A model generated the notes under the pieces. The model had not been told where the DNA came from, did not search any database, and saw only the letters and a program-made list of their open reading frames with translations. From NCBI GenBank assembly GCA_964444865.1, contig CAYUJE010000381.1:1-5538 (forward strand): a DNA stretch of 5,538 nucleotides, written 5' to 3'. The position numbers were made by a program, and so were the translations under genes. Origin of the DNA: SXOA01 sp964444865 (GTDB lineage: Bacteria > Planctomycetota > Planctomycetia > Pirellulales > Pirellulaceae). Of this stretch, positions 1-5,538 are shown one piece after another (the stretch's first letter is position 1; each line of letters begins with the position of its first letter).

Positions 1-82
1 GAATGTTATTGGAATGTCGCACCCGATTCCGGTTTTTCGCCCCCGCCAACCACCCTCCCTAACCCCTTGCTTCCCAACACAA

Positions 83-164
<82 letters not shown>

Positions 165-549
165 AAACCTTTGATACCAAGAGTTTACGTCACATCGACC
201 CCCTCGTAAACCTACGGCTGATCCCGCGCCCGCTCGGGGAGCGAGCGGAGCTGGACAGGTTGTTAGCGGCCTTGAATGAAGTCTGCTACTCGCCCCTGCC
301 CTAATCGGCTCTGCTCCCTCACTAACCCGACGCGGCAGAGCCAGCATTTGCAAATAAATGACATTTATACACTTACGCAAAACGGTCTGATTCATTCTTG
401 CCTTCGCAGCCCCGATTCTTGATTCACTCCTCTCACGCAATGCAGCGACCCTGATGGTGCTACATTTCGTCACAACCAAGTTGTAAAAGATCACACCCTC
501 CCTGGCACCGCACGAAGCTCCGCTCCGGACTATCCGCTATTATACAAAA
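165..549. other. Gene-free intergenic region
   Basis: I find no convincing coding region here on either strand. The reading frames crossing it run through the tRNA or through palindromes and look like no protein family. The stretch is upstream of the minus-strand tRNA, so its left part should hold that tRNA's promoter, but I cannot pick a confident -35/-10 pair. It contains two inverted repeats: 230-248, and 307-342, which is listed separately. In the first, CCGCTC pairs with GAGCGG around 7 nt, with an alternative fold CGCTC/GAGCG at 231-243. An AT-rich part (about 346-385) follows the second. Confidence 0.6.
307..342. repeat. Intergenic inverted repeat, REP-like
   Basis: GGCTCTGC at 307-314 and GCAGAGCC at 335-342 are perfect 8-bp inverted arms around a 20-nt loop. 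The loop holds CACTAACCCGACGCG, which resembles a sequence I recall as widely dispersed between genes in Pirellula-type planctomycetes. No T-tract follows on either strand, so a simple rho-independent terminator is unlikely. The symmetry is seen directly; membership in a dispersed family is from memory. Confidence 0.45.
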
Positions 550-623
550 GGGCACTGAAATACTAAGTGCCCACAACGACGTCAGAAGGACGTGCGCTAA
601 GGCAATCTAGGTTCGCCTTTTTT
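550..623 (+). ncRNA. Candidate small RNA or leader with three hairpins
   Basis: Three consecutive stem-loops can be drawn on the plus strand. GGGCACT (550-556) pairs perfectly with AGTGCCC (566-572). ACGTC (579-583) pairs with GACGT (589-593). AAGGC (599-603) pairs with GCCTT (615-619), and the run of six T's (618-623) begins at its end. A TATTAT at 538-543 sits 7 nt before 550 and could be a -10 box, but no TTGACA-like -35 is at the right distance. The layout of a -10-like box, compact hairpins and a terminal hairpin with U-run fits an independent sRNA of about 74 nt. It also fits a 5' leader attenuating the small ORF that starts at 627. I do not recognise a known RNA family. The pairings are seen; transcription is inferred. 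Confidence 0.3.
599..623 (+). terminator. Putative rho-independent terminator
   Basis: AAGGC/GCCTT forms a 5-bp stem, extendable by AA/TT with a bulged C at 614, and is followed by six T's at 618-623. The stem is short, so efficiency may be moderate. It ends only 3 nt before the ATG at 627. It must therefore either end a transcript from upstream or act as an attenuator for that ORF. Confidence 0.4.
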
Positions 624-626
624 CAG

Positions 627-806
627 ATGAATTACTTCATGCCCCCGAACCCTTACGAATCGCCCCAGGAAGCCGGCTACGCATCCCCGCAACCGGCCTC
701 CGGGCCGCTCTGACGCAGGATTGCCATGGGTGTTGTGCTTGTGCTGGCCGTCTCTTGCGTTGGCTGGCTTGCCATCGCGGTCGCGCTCATGATGCTCAAT
801 TACTAG
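627..806 (+). pseudogene. Small NPYxSP membrane protein with in-frame TGA
   Basis: The frame from ATG 627 encodes 28 residues that include N-P-Y-E-S-P-Q (residues 8-14) and is Pro-rich. It stops at TGA 711-713. The same frame then continues with R-R-I-A and a very hydrophobic stretch, MGVVLVLAVSCVGWLAIAVA, ending at TAG 804-806. The two parts together would be a 59-codon frame: a polar N-P-Y-x-S-P head, a basic R-R pair and one membrane helix. I recall this layout from many small planctomycete membrane proteins. No Shine-Dalgarno precedes 627; AGGA at 717-720 lies 5 nt before the internal ATG at 726, so the helix could be made separately as a 26-residue peptide. The TGA may be a nonsense mutation, a sequence error or a readthrough codon. 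The function is unknown. Confidence 0.45.
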
Positions 807-810
807 GTTT

Positions 811-860
811 GTCGCCTTTCGCTCCGCAAAAGGATGTGTTTTCGCGGAGCGAAAGCCGAC
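811..860. repeat. Long inverted repeat (17-bp arms) between genes
   Basis: The arms 811-827 and 844-860 match at 16 of 17 positions. The core CTTTCGCTCCGC (816-827) pairs perfectly with GCGGAGCGAAAG (844-855), and GTCG/CGAC pairs outside one mismatch. Inside, AAAA (828-831) faces TTTT (839-842), so the hairpin closes further with a bulged C at 843. It starts 4 nt after the stop of the small gene and ends 5 nt before the GGAGG of the next gene. It could terminate the first transcript or mask the second gene's start region. The GGAGCGAAAG core resembles a palindrome I remember as common between planctomycete genes. Confidence 0.6.
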
Positions 861-880
861 AATTCGGAGGCTGAGAATCC

Positions 881-1498
881 ATGCTCCAGTTTTCTCTTCG
901 CAATCTGCTCATTGCCGTGACCGCCATTGCCGTGGGGACGGCCGCGCTGTTAAACGCGAATGAGTGGTGGGCGTCCTTGCTCTGGGCCCTCGCGCTGTTG
1001 CTGCTGGTGTTCGCCGGGCTGGTGGCTATCTTCCGGCGAGAGTCCCAGCGGGCGTTTGCGATCGGCTACGTGTTTGCCGGGGGCCTCTATCTGGCTTTGC
1101 TCATCTATTCGGTGCCCAATGGTGCGCCGGCCACCTACTGGGTGCCCTACTCCCCCCTGGCCCAAGAGAACCTGTTCACCACCAAGGTCGTGAGCTGGGT
1201 CTATACCCTGTTTCCAGCCTCCAAGACCACGCCTTACTTGCCGCCCCCCGGCGGCGGCGGAGGGGCGGGTGCGGCCGCGCCCGCCATGGGAGGTTTTTTT
1301 GGAGGAGGAGGATTCGGAGGTGCAGCGGCGCAGACTCCCAACCCCAGTTACGTGGACTACCAAAACTTCTTGAACGTCGGCCAGGCCCTTTGGATGCTCC
1401 TCCTCCCCTGGCTCGGCGGGACCGTAGCCGCCGGGCTGATCCGGACGCGGGAAAAATCCAAAGGCTCGACAGAGCCTGATCGTCGCCCGAACCCATAG
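881..1498 (+). CDS. Four-helix membrane protein of planctomycete type, function unknown
   Basis: A 205-residue integral membrane protein. The N-terminus F-S-L-R-N-L-L-I-A-V-T (residues 4-14) matches a signature I associate with many uncharacterised planctomycete membrane proteins. Likely helices are residues 8-24, 30-51, 58-78 and 168-187. Between helices 3 and 4 lies a long non-membrane segment (79-167) with a Gly/Ala-rich stretch (124-149, including G-G-G-G-G and G-G-G-G-F-G-G) before a Tyr/Asn-containing part. The tail after 188 is polar and charged. GGAGG at 866-870 is 10 nt upstream of the ATG and supports this start. The palindrome 811-860 sits just before it. The Gly-rich segment is encoded by GGA/GGC repeats and a seven-T run near 1295, both prone to slippage. 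No enzymatic motif is seen. Confidence 0.82.
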   Translation: MLQFSLRNLLIAVTAIAVGTAALLNANEWWASLLWALALLLLVFAGLVAIFRRESQRAFAIGYVFAGGLYLALLIYSVPNGAPATYWVPYSPLAQENLFTTKVVSWVYTLFPASKTTPYLPPPGGGGGAGAAAPAMGGFFGGGGFGGAAAQTPNPSYVDYQNFLNVGQALWMLLLPWLGGTVAAGLIRTREKSKGSTEPDRRPNP

Positions 1499-1557
1499 AG
1501 AAATGAAAATCTCCATTAGCGGCATAACACCCCGCCTCAACCCCGCCCAAGCGATAG

Positions 1558-1792
1558 TTCGACGCCCGGTACCAGGCAGCGATCAAATGTGGAAAACACG
1601 TTCAGCATGGTCAAGGCCAAATTCGGCGATTCGGTTCGCAGCAAGATCGATGTAGCGATGGCGAACGAGGCCCTGGCGAAATTCGTTTGCCACAATATTT
1701 GCTGCCTGATTCAGCCCATGTACGAACTGGGATTAGCTCGAATATTGGGAGAACTATTTAGGCGACGGCTTCGTTTATCAGTTCGCGTATAA
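1558..1792 (+). pseudogene. 3' remnant of a DDE transposase (IS4/IS5-like)
   Basis: The frame from about 1577 reads Q-R-S-N-V-E-N-T-F-S-M-V-K-A-K-F-G-D and then C-H-N-I-C-C-L-I-Q and Y-E-L-G-L. This is the C-terminal end of a DDE transposase as I know the family. It keeps R, E and K of the Y(2)R(3)E(6)K signature, with the catalytic Glu at 1592-1594. The Tyr is out of frame: TAC at 1570-1572, preceded by F-D-A-R, falls into place if one G of the pair at 1575-1576 is removed. Upstream of about 1558 the similarity ends, so the N-terminal two thirds with both catalytic Asp are absent. The remnant is not functional. The resemblance fades after about 1735, where it meets the end of the opposite gene. 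I see no terminal inverted repeats. The family assignment is from memory. Confidence 0.72.
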
Positions 1793-2591
1793 CTTCCATC
1801 CGCGCCCCCACCTGTGCAAAGTCGACATGCATGCTCGCTGGCACATGTTTGGGAATGGAGCCGGGCTGAAATGGCCTGGTATAAACAAATCGACGCTCAA
1901 ATGATGCGTCTGGGGCATGGTGTTTCAGGTAGACACTCACAGTCGAAACCCATTCGTTAGCACGGACGCTCAGTGAGGCAATATCAGCACCGTCAACAAA
2001 GCTCGTTCCAAGCGAATATCCAATCGCAAGAAAATCAGACATTTTGTCCCTAAACTGGCGGATCTTCTCTCTGGTGTCGAGTTGTGATTGCAGTTCGGCG
2101 TTTTTGCCCTGCAAATCAAAGTAGTCTCTACCAATTGTCGCGACTTCCTTCTTGTGCTGATTCTCCAAGTTGGAAAAGCGCTCCCGATAATTCTCCTCCG
2201 TCTGCTGGCTGATTTTTGCTGTTTGTTCACACACCGCTTGAGCCTTGGCGAGATCGCCGCGAAAGCCTACCCGCATCCTGTGAAACGCCTGAAATGGAGC
2301 GAGCACCGCCGTAGCCACCATCGCAGTTATCCAGACCCAAAGCGGCAGCCCCTGAACTCCCGCGAGAGCACATATCGTTCCGACTAGAGAGCCAAAGAAG
2401 CCTACGTACAACGTCCACCCCCAAAATCCAAGGGCTCGGCAGTACTCGACAACGGAGTCCCGATAGCTGTGCGAATCCATGCCGACAATAGTAGCGAATT
2501 TCCACGCATCGCATGCACCTGCTATTTGGCCGGAGTGGACATCCACGCCAAACTGAAGCAGTGCGTACCAGCCATTCAACTTGATTTTCAC
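1758..2591 (-). CDS. Unrecognised membrane protein with two helices and a coiled coil
   Basis: 277 residues from GTG 2591, which is preceded by GAGG 4 nt upstream; an alternative ATG at 2480 gives 240 residues but has no visible ribosome site. Residues 54-79 and 82-103 are strongly hydrophobic and look like a two-helix hairpin. Residues about 113-182 are polar, Gln/Glu/Lys-rich and probably form a coiled coil. Residues 183-277 look globular (D-F-L-A-I-G-Y-S-L-G-T-S-F, then A-N-E-W-V-S-T-V-S-V-Y-L), without catalytic residues that I recognise. This suggests a membrane-anchored protein with a long cytoplasmic part. The base composition is lower in GC than its neighbours (26 G/C of 60 at 1981-2040 against 41 of 60 at 3121-3180), and it sits beside a transposase remnant, which suggests acquisition by transfer. 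Its stop lies inside the remnant's frame. No function is assigned. Confidence 0.72.
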   Translation of the reverse strand: MKIKLNGWYALLQFGVDVHSGQIAGACDAWKFATIVGMDSHSYRDSVVEYCRALGFWGWTLYVGFFGSLVGTICALAGVQGLPLWVWITAMVATAVLAPFQAFHRMRVGFRGDLAKAQAVCEQTAKISQQTEENYRERFSNLENQHKKEVATIGRDYFDLQGKNAELQSQLDTREKIRQFRDKMSDFLAIGYSLGTSFVDGADIASLSVRANEWVSTVSVYLKHHAPDASFERRFVYTRPFQPGSIPKHVPASMHVDFAQVGARMEVIRELINEAVA

Positions 2592-2643
2592 GGCGCCTCA
2601 GCTTACAACAAACATAAGCGGTTGTTGATGAAATGACGCTCCT

Positions 2644-2648
2644 GGGAG
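2644..2648 (+). promoter_or_regulatory. Shine-Dalgarno site deciding the start at 2654
   Basis: GGGAG lies 5 nt before ATG 2654. The upstream in-frame ATG at 2633 has no purine-rich site before it. Starting at 2654 also gives a conventional signal peptide beginning M-R-H-G. Confidence 0.6.
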
Positions 2649-2653
2649 TTGTG

Positions 2654-3824
2654 ATGAGACATGGTCCGGCCAGAGCCGATTGGGGGATTGCCTTGGCGGC
2701 GGCTGCCATTTTCTTGGTCCCGGCGAGTGGTTTGGCGGCCGAGCCGGAGCCCCATTTCATTCAGGATGTGGTGCCGGTGCTGACGAAGGCGGGGTGCAAT
2801 GCGGGGGCTTGCCATGGGTCGTTGCAGGGGCGGGGTGGATTTCGGCTCTCGCTGTTGGGATTTGACCCAGCCGCCGATTATGAGGCGATTTTCAAGGGGG
2901 CACGGGGGAGAAGAGTCTTCCTGGCGAGCCCGGAGAGCAGCCTGCTGATGCAGAAAGCGCTCGGGGGGATCCCGCACGGCGGGGGCCGGCGAATGGAGCC
3001 GGATTCCGCGTCCCACAAAGTGCTCTCTGCCTATTTGAGCCATGGCGCAGCGGTTCCGGCCGATTGGAAGCTCCATGTGCAGAACCTGGCGGCCAGTCCG
3101 AAATCGGCCACGCTGCAGCCGGGGGGTTCGCTGATTGTTTCGTCGGTCGCGCGCTGGTCGGACGGGAGCGAGCGGATGGTCTCCCCCCTGGCGCTGTACG
3201 ACTCGAGCGATCCGTATGTGGCCGAGGTTGCTCCCCGTGGTGAAATCAAGGCCAAAAGCCCCGGCAAGACGACGGTGATGGTCCGCTTTGCCGGTCAGGT
3301 GGCCGTGGTGGAAGTGACGGTGCCGTATGGCCCGGCGCCCGACCTGAGCCAGTTCCAGCCGGCCAATTACATCGATGAACTCGTCGCCGCGGAATGGAAA
3401 CGAGTCGGGGTAAGTCCGGCTGCGGGGACCAAGGACAACGAGTTCGTCCGCCGGGTCTACCTCGACCTCATCGGCACGTTACCCCGTCCGGAGGAGGTGC
3501 GCCGATTTTTGATGTCGACCGATCCGGACAAGCGAAGCAAGCTTATCGATGAACTGCTGGAGCGGCCGGAGTATGTGGAATTCTGGGCGCTCAAGTGGGG
3601 GGATTTGCTCCGGGGCCATCGGCGGTATTTGGGGGAGCGGGGGCTCGGCAGTTTTTCGTCGTGGGTCCGCAAGTCGCTCCGTGAGAACAAGCCGCTTGAT
3701 GAATTCACGCGGGAGATTCTCACTTCGCAGGGGAATCTCTATACGACCGGACCGGTTGCCTACTACTTCGTGGACAGCACGCCGGAAGACCTGGCGGAGA
3801 CGACGGCCCAGGTTTTTCTCGGCG
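2654..3824 (+). CDS. DUF1549/DUF1553 cytochrome-like protein, N-terminal part up to the gap
   Basis: N-terminal portion of a secreted planctomycete protein, cut by the N block. From M at 2654 (an ATG at 2633 would add 7 residues) there is a signal peptide: a basic start, then a hydrophobic core ending near L-A-A-E-P. Next is a C-N-A-G-A-C-H site (C48, C53, H54), a C-x4-C-H haem-binding-like motif within the G-A-C-H-G-S context usual in this family. Residues about 141-225 look like a bacterial Ig-like domain of group 2. DUF1549 begins around residue 240 (R-R-V-Y-L-D-L-I-G-T-L-P, then E-F-W-A-L-K-W-G-D-L-L). The protein is predicted to be exported; family function is unestablished, although haem binding and a link with secreted polymer breakdown have been proposed. 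It joins in frame to the part starting at 3925 once the 55-base duplication is collapsed. Confidence 0.9.
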
Positions 3825-3979
3825 NNNNNNNNNNNNNNNNNNNNNNNNNNNNNNNNNNNNNNNNNNNNNNNNNNNNNNNNNNNNNNNNNNNNNNNNNNNN
3901 NNNNNNNNNNNNNNNNNNNNNNNNGTGGACAGCACGCCGGAAGACCTGGCGGAGACGACGGCCCAGGTTTTTCTCGGCG
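3770..3979. other. Assembly gap: 100 N's between exact 55-base duplicates
   Basis: Positions 3825-3924 are exactly 100 N's, a default placeholder length. The 55 bases before (3770-3824) and after (3925-3979) the block are identical. The duplicated stretch encodes one copy of V-D-S-T-P-E-D-L-A-E-T-T-A-Q-V-F-L-G, and collapsing the copies restores a continuous frame of the DUF1549 family. A 55-base identical overlap fits two contigs that end in the same k-mer of a de Bruijn graph with k=55. The gap therefore probably has negative length, and the duplication is not biological. Confidence 0.9.
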
Positions 3980-5034
3980 TTCGGATGCAGTGTGCCCGCT
4001 GCCACCATCATCCGCTGGAAGTCTGGAGCCAGGACGACTATTACGGCCTGGCGGCATTCTTCACCCGGGTCGAGGCGAAGAACAGCGGCGACAATGGTCG
4101 ATTCGGCGGACTGAAATCGATCCGCGCCCTGCCAACACCGGTCCGGGAGCGCGGCCTACGGCCCGATGTGCAGCCGAAGATGCTGGGGGAAGTTGTGGCA
4201 GTGGCAAATCCGGCTGGAGCTGCGCCGGGCGCGGCCCCTGTCGCGGCGGTTCCCGAGCCCGATGTTCGGAAGCGGCTGGCGGACTGGATTGCCAGTCCGC
4301 AGAATCCGTACTTCGCCCGGAATTTCGCCAATCGCTACTGGTCGTATCTCGTCGGCCGCGGCATCGTGGAGCCGATTGACGATTTGCGGGCCACGAATCC
4401 GCCGAGCAATGCCGCCCTGCTGGATGCTCTGGCCAAGGATTTCACCGATCACAAGTTTGACGTGAAGCATCTCCTCCGGACCATCTGCCGGTCGCGGGTT
4501 TATCAACTCGGGGCGGAACAAGCCCCGACGCGCGACCGGGACGGCTCGCTGTTCACCCACCGAGGCCTCAAGCGGCTCTCCGCGGAGGTGCTGCTGGACG
4601 GGGTCAACCAGGTTTGTGAAACGAGCGAAAGTTTTGCCGGACTGCCGGAAGGGACGCGGGCGATTTCGCTCCCGGACCCGACGATTGCCAACTATTTTTT
4701 GACGACCTTCGGCAAGCCGCTCCGGACGACCGCCTGCGAATGCGGGCGGATGGCGGGGCCGGACCTGTCGCAGGCCTTGCACCTGGCCAACAGCCCGGCC
4801 TTGCAGGGAAAGCTCAGCAGCGACAAGGGGCGGATCGCCCGGCTGATCAAGGAGGGGAAGTCGGATGTTGAGATAGCGGACGACTTGTATTTAGCCGCGT
4901 TTGCTCGCTTGCCCAGTGAGCAGGAGCGGAAGGTGATTCAGGAGGCGCTGCAAGAGGTTCCCGCGCGGCAGGAGGCTTGGGAAGATGTGTTGTGGTCGCT
5001 TCTCAATGGTTCGGAGTTTGTGTTTCAACACTGA
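3925..5034 (+). CDS. DUF1549/DUF1553 cytochrome-like protein, C-terminal part
   Basis: Continuation of the gene starting at 2654; the GTG at 3925 is an internal valine codon, not a real start. Local residues 19-46 hold V-R-M-Q-C-A-R-C-H-H-H-P-L-E-V-W-S-Q-D-D, the conserved end of DUF1549 with a classic C-x-x-C-H haem motif (C23, C26, H27). An Ala/Pro-rich linker follows (about 93-111). DUF1553 then runs from R-K-R-L-A-D-W-I (about 115) through N-R-Y-W-S-Y-L-V-G-R-G-I-V-E-P and L-L-R-T-I-C-R-S-R-V-Y-Q-L to the end, N-G-S-E-F-V-F-Q-H, a normal family C-terminus. Joined to the first part, the protein has 741 residues (748 from ATG 2633), a plausible full length. Its stop lies at the left arm of the hairpin 5034-5082, and the DUF1501 gene starts 59 nt later on the same strand, probably in one operon. 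Confidence 0.92.
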   Translation: MDSTPEDLAETTAQVFLGVRMQCARCHHHPLEVWSQDDYYGLAAFFTRVEAKNSGDNGRFGGLKSIRALPTPVRERGLRPDVQPKMLGEVVAVANPAGAAPGAAPVAAVPEPDVRKRLADWIASPQNPYFARNFANRYWSYLVGRGIVEPIDDLRATNPPSNAALLDALAKDFTDHKFDVKHLLRTICRSRVYQLGAEQAPTRDRDGSLFTHRGLKRLSAEVLLDGVNQVCETSESFAGLPEGTRAISLPDPTIANYFLTTFGKPLRTTACECGRMAGPDLSQALHLANSPALQGKLSSDKGRIARLIKEGKSDVEIADDLYLAAFARLPSEQERKVIQEALQEVPARQEAWEDVLWSLLNGSEFVFQH

Positions 5035-5082
5035 AGCTTAGCTGCCGCAACTACGCGGCGATTCACCGCGTGGGCTAAGCTT
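5034..5082. repeat. Intergenic hairpin element between the paired genes
   Basis: AAGCTTAGC (5034-5042) and GCTAAGCTT (5074-5082) are perfect 9-bp inverted arms. The left arm includes the last base of the upstream stop codon. Inside, GCCGC/GCGGC (5044-5048 with 5055-5059) and ACGCGG/CCGCGT (5053-5058 with 5066-5071) compete for the same bases, so the two inner hairpins exclude each other. The right arm ends immediately before the GAGGA of the DUF1501 gene. No T-run follows, so it is more likely an mRNA stability or translation element, or a dispersed palindrome, than a terminator. Confidence 0.6.
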
Positions 5083-5093
5083 GAGGAATAGTC

Positions 5094-5538
5094 ATGTTTC
5101 AGATCAATAATACCTTTGCCAATTGCCAGGGACTTTCCCGCCGGCCTTTTTTGCAGGTCGGTGCGCTGTCGCTCTTCGGCCTCACGCTGCCGAAGCTGCT
5201 GGCGGCCCGGGCAGCGCAGGGGGCACAGGCTGGCAAGGACATGAACTGCATTCTGCTCTTCACAGCGGGTGGGATGAGCAATGTCGATACGCTCGCCATG
5301 AAGCCCGATGCGCCGATTGAGTATCGGGGGGAGTTCAAGGCCCTGCCGACGAAGATCCCGGGACAACTTGCTTGCGAGCATCTGCCCAGGATGGCGGAGT
5401 GCCTGGACAAAGTCTGCCTCGTCAAATCCATCGTGCATGCCGAAAGCGGCGACCACGCGGCAGCCACGCATTACATGCTGACCGGCTATCCGCAGCGGCC
5501 CGATCCGACGGGACAGCCAGCCGGTTCCACGATTTATC
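5094..5538 (+). CDS. DUF1501 family protein with Tat signal, N-terminal part
   Basis: 148 codons are visible and the frame is open at the window end, so the gene is truncated by the window; family members are usually several hundred residues long. GAGGA at 5083-5087, 6 nt upstream, supports this ATG. Residues 15-20 are S-R-R-P-F-L, a twin-arginine motif followed by a hydrophobic stretch (21-38) ending in L-L-A-A-R-A. This points to export in folded form through the Tat system. The DUF1501 core follows: F-T-A-G-G-M-S-N-V-D-T (56-66), M-K-P-D-A-P (69-74), Y-R-G-E-F-K (77-82), and H-A-E-S-G-D-H-A-A-A-T-H-Y-M-L-T-G (115-131). DUF1501 proteins are related to the alkaline phosphatase/sulfatase fold, but their reaction is not established. 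Pairing with an upstream DUF1549/DUF1553 gene is the usual planctomycete arrangement. Confidence 0.93.
   Translation, partial: MFQINNTFANCQGLSRRPFLQVGALSLFGLTLPKLLAARAAQGAQAGKDMNCILLFTAGGMSNVDTLAMKPDAPIEYRGEFKALPTKIPGQLACEHLPRMAECLDKVCLVKSIVHAESGDHAAATHYMLTGYPQRPDPTGQPAGSTIY

Noticed and set aside
711..760. Selenocysteine decoding of the TGA in the small gene
   Set aside because: I could not draw a convincing bacterial SECIS hairpin directly after the TGA, and the region around it does not resemble a selenoprotein.
1518..1570. Possible integron attC site (GCATAACA followed by CAAC and AAGCGATAG)
   Set aside because: No complementary right half is present and the core motifs do not match exactly; the stretch ends in the transposase remnant.
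950..1586. Two long minus-strand frames opposite the membrane protein
   Set aside because: Both are GC-driven shadows. The plus-strand frame has clear membrane helices, a good ribosome site and a family-like N-terminus.
2601..2627. Short inverted repeats (CAACAA/TTGTTG and GCTTA/TAAGC) between the divergent genes
   Set aside because: Arms of 5-6 bp in AT-rich sequence are expected by chance; not enough to call an operator.
2535..2636. Plus-strand frame opposite the start of the minus gene, ending with TGA overlapping ATG 2633
   Set aside because: The ATGA overlap looked like coupling, but the frame has no recognisable protein character, and the real start downstream is probably 2654.
2227..3267. 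Minus-strand frames over the 5' part of the DUF1549 gene
   Set aside because: They lie opposite a clearly conserved coding frame and show no features of their own.

Overview
The window looks like a chromosomal fragment from a planctomycete, probably of the Pirellula/Blastopirellula type. The main evidence is a tandem pair of a secreted DUF1549/DUF1553 cytochrome-like protein and a DUF1501 protein with a Tat signal, an arrangement characteristic of this phylum. Supporting signs are a membrane protein with the F-S-L-R-x-L-L-x-x-V-T type N-terminus, a small ORF with an N-P-Y-x-S-P motif, and several intergenic palindromes of a kind I recall from planctomycete genomes. This is recognition from memory, not a database search.

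Layout: tRNA-Leu(UAG) lies on the minus strand at 83-164. About 460 bases without a convincing gene follow, holding palindromes and, at 550-623, a run of three hairpins ending in six T's that could be a small RNA or an attenuator. Directly after it is a small membrane-protein gene (627-806) whose reading frame is interrupted by one in-frame TGA. A 17-bp near-perfect inverted repeat (811-860) separates this from a 205-residue, four-helix membrane protein (881-1498). Next comes an AT-richer accessory patch: a frameshifted 3' remnant of a DDE transposase (about 1558-1792) and, on the opposite strand, an unrecognised protein with two membrane helices and a coiled coil (1758-2591).

From 2654 to the window end the DNA is GC-rich again and holds the planctomycete pair. 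The DUF1549/DUF1553 gene is broken by 100 N's flanked by an exact 55-base duplication. Collapsing the duplication gives one uninterrupted frame of 741 codons (748 from the upstream ATG), so the gap is almost certainly an assembly artefact with nothing missing. A hairpin element lies between this gene and the DUF1501 gene, which runs off the window end. The two products are probably exported and probably act together outside the cytoplasm; their biochemical role is not established.

The least explained parts are the structured segment at 550-623 with the interrupted small gene behind it, and the orphan minus-strand protein next to the transposase remnant. I see no CRISPR array, rRNA or complete insertion sequence.
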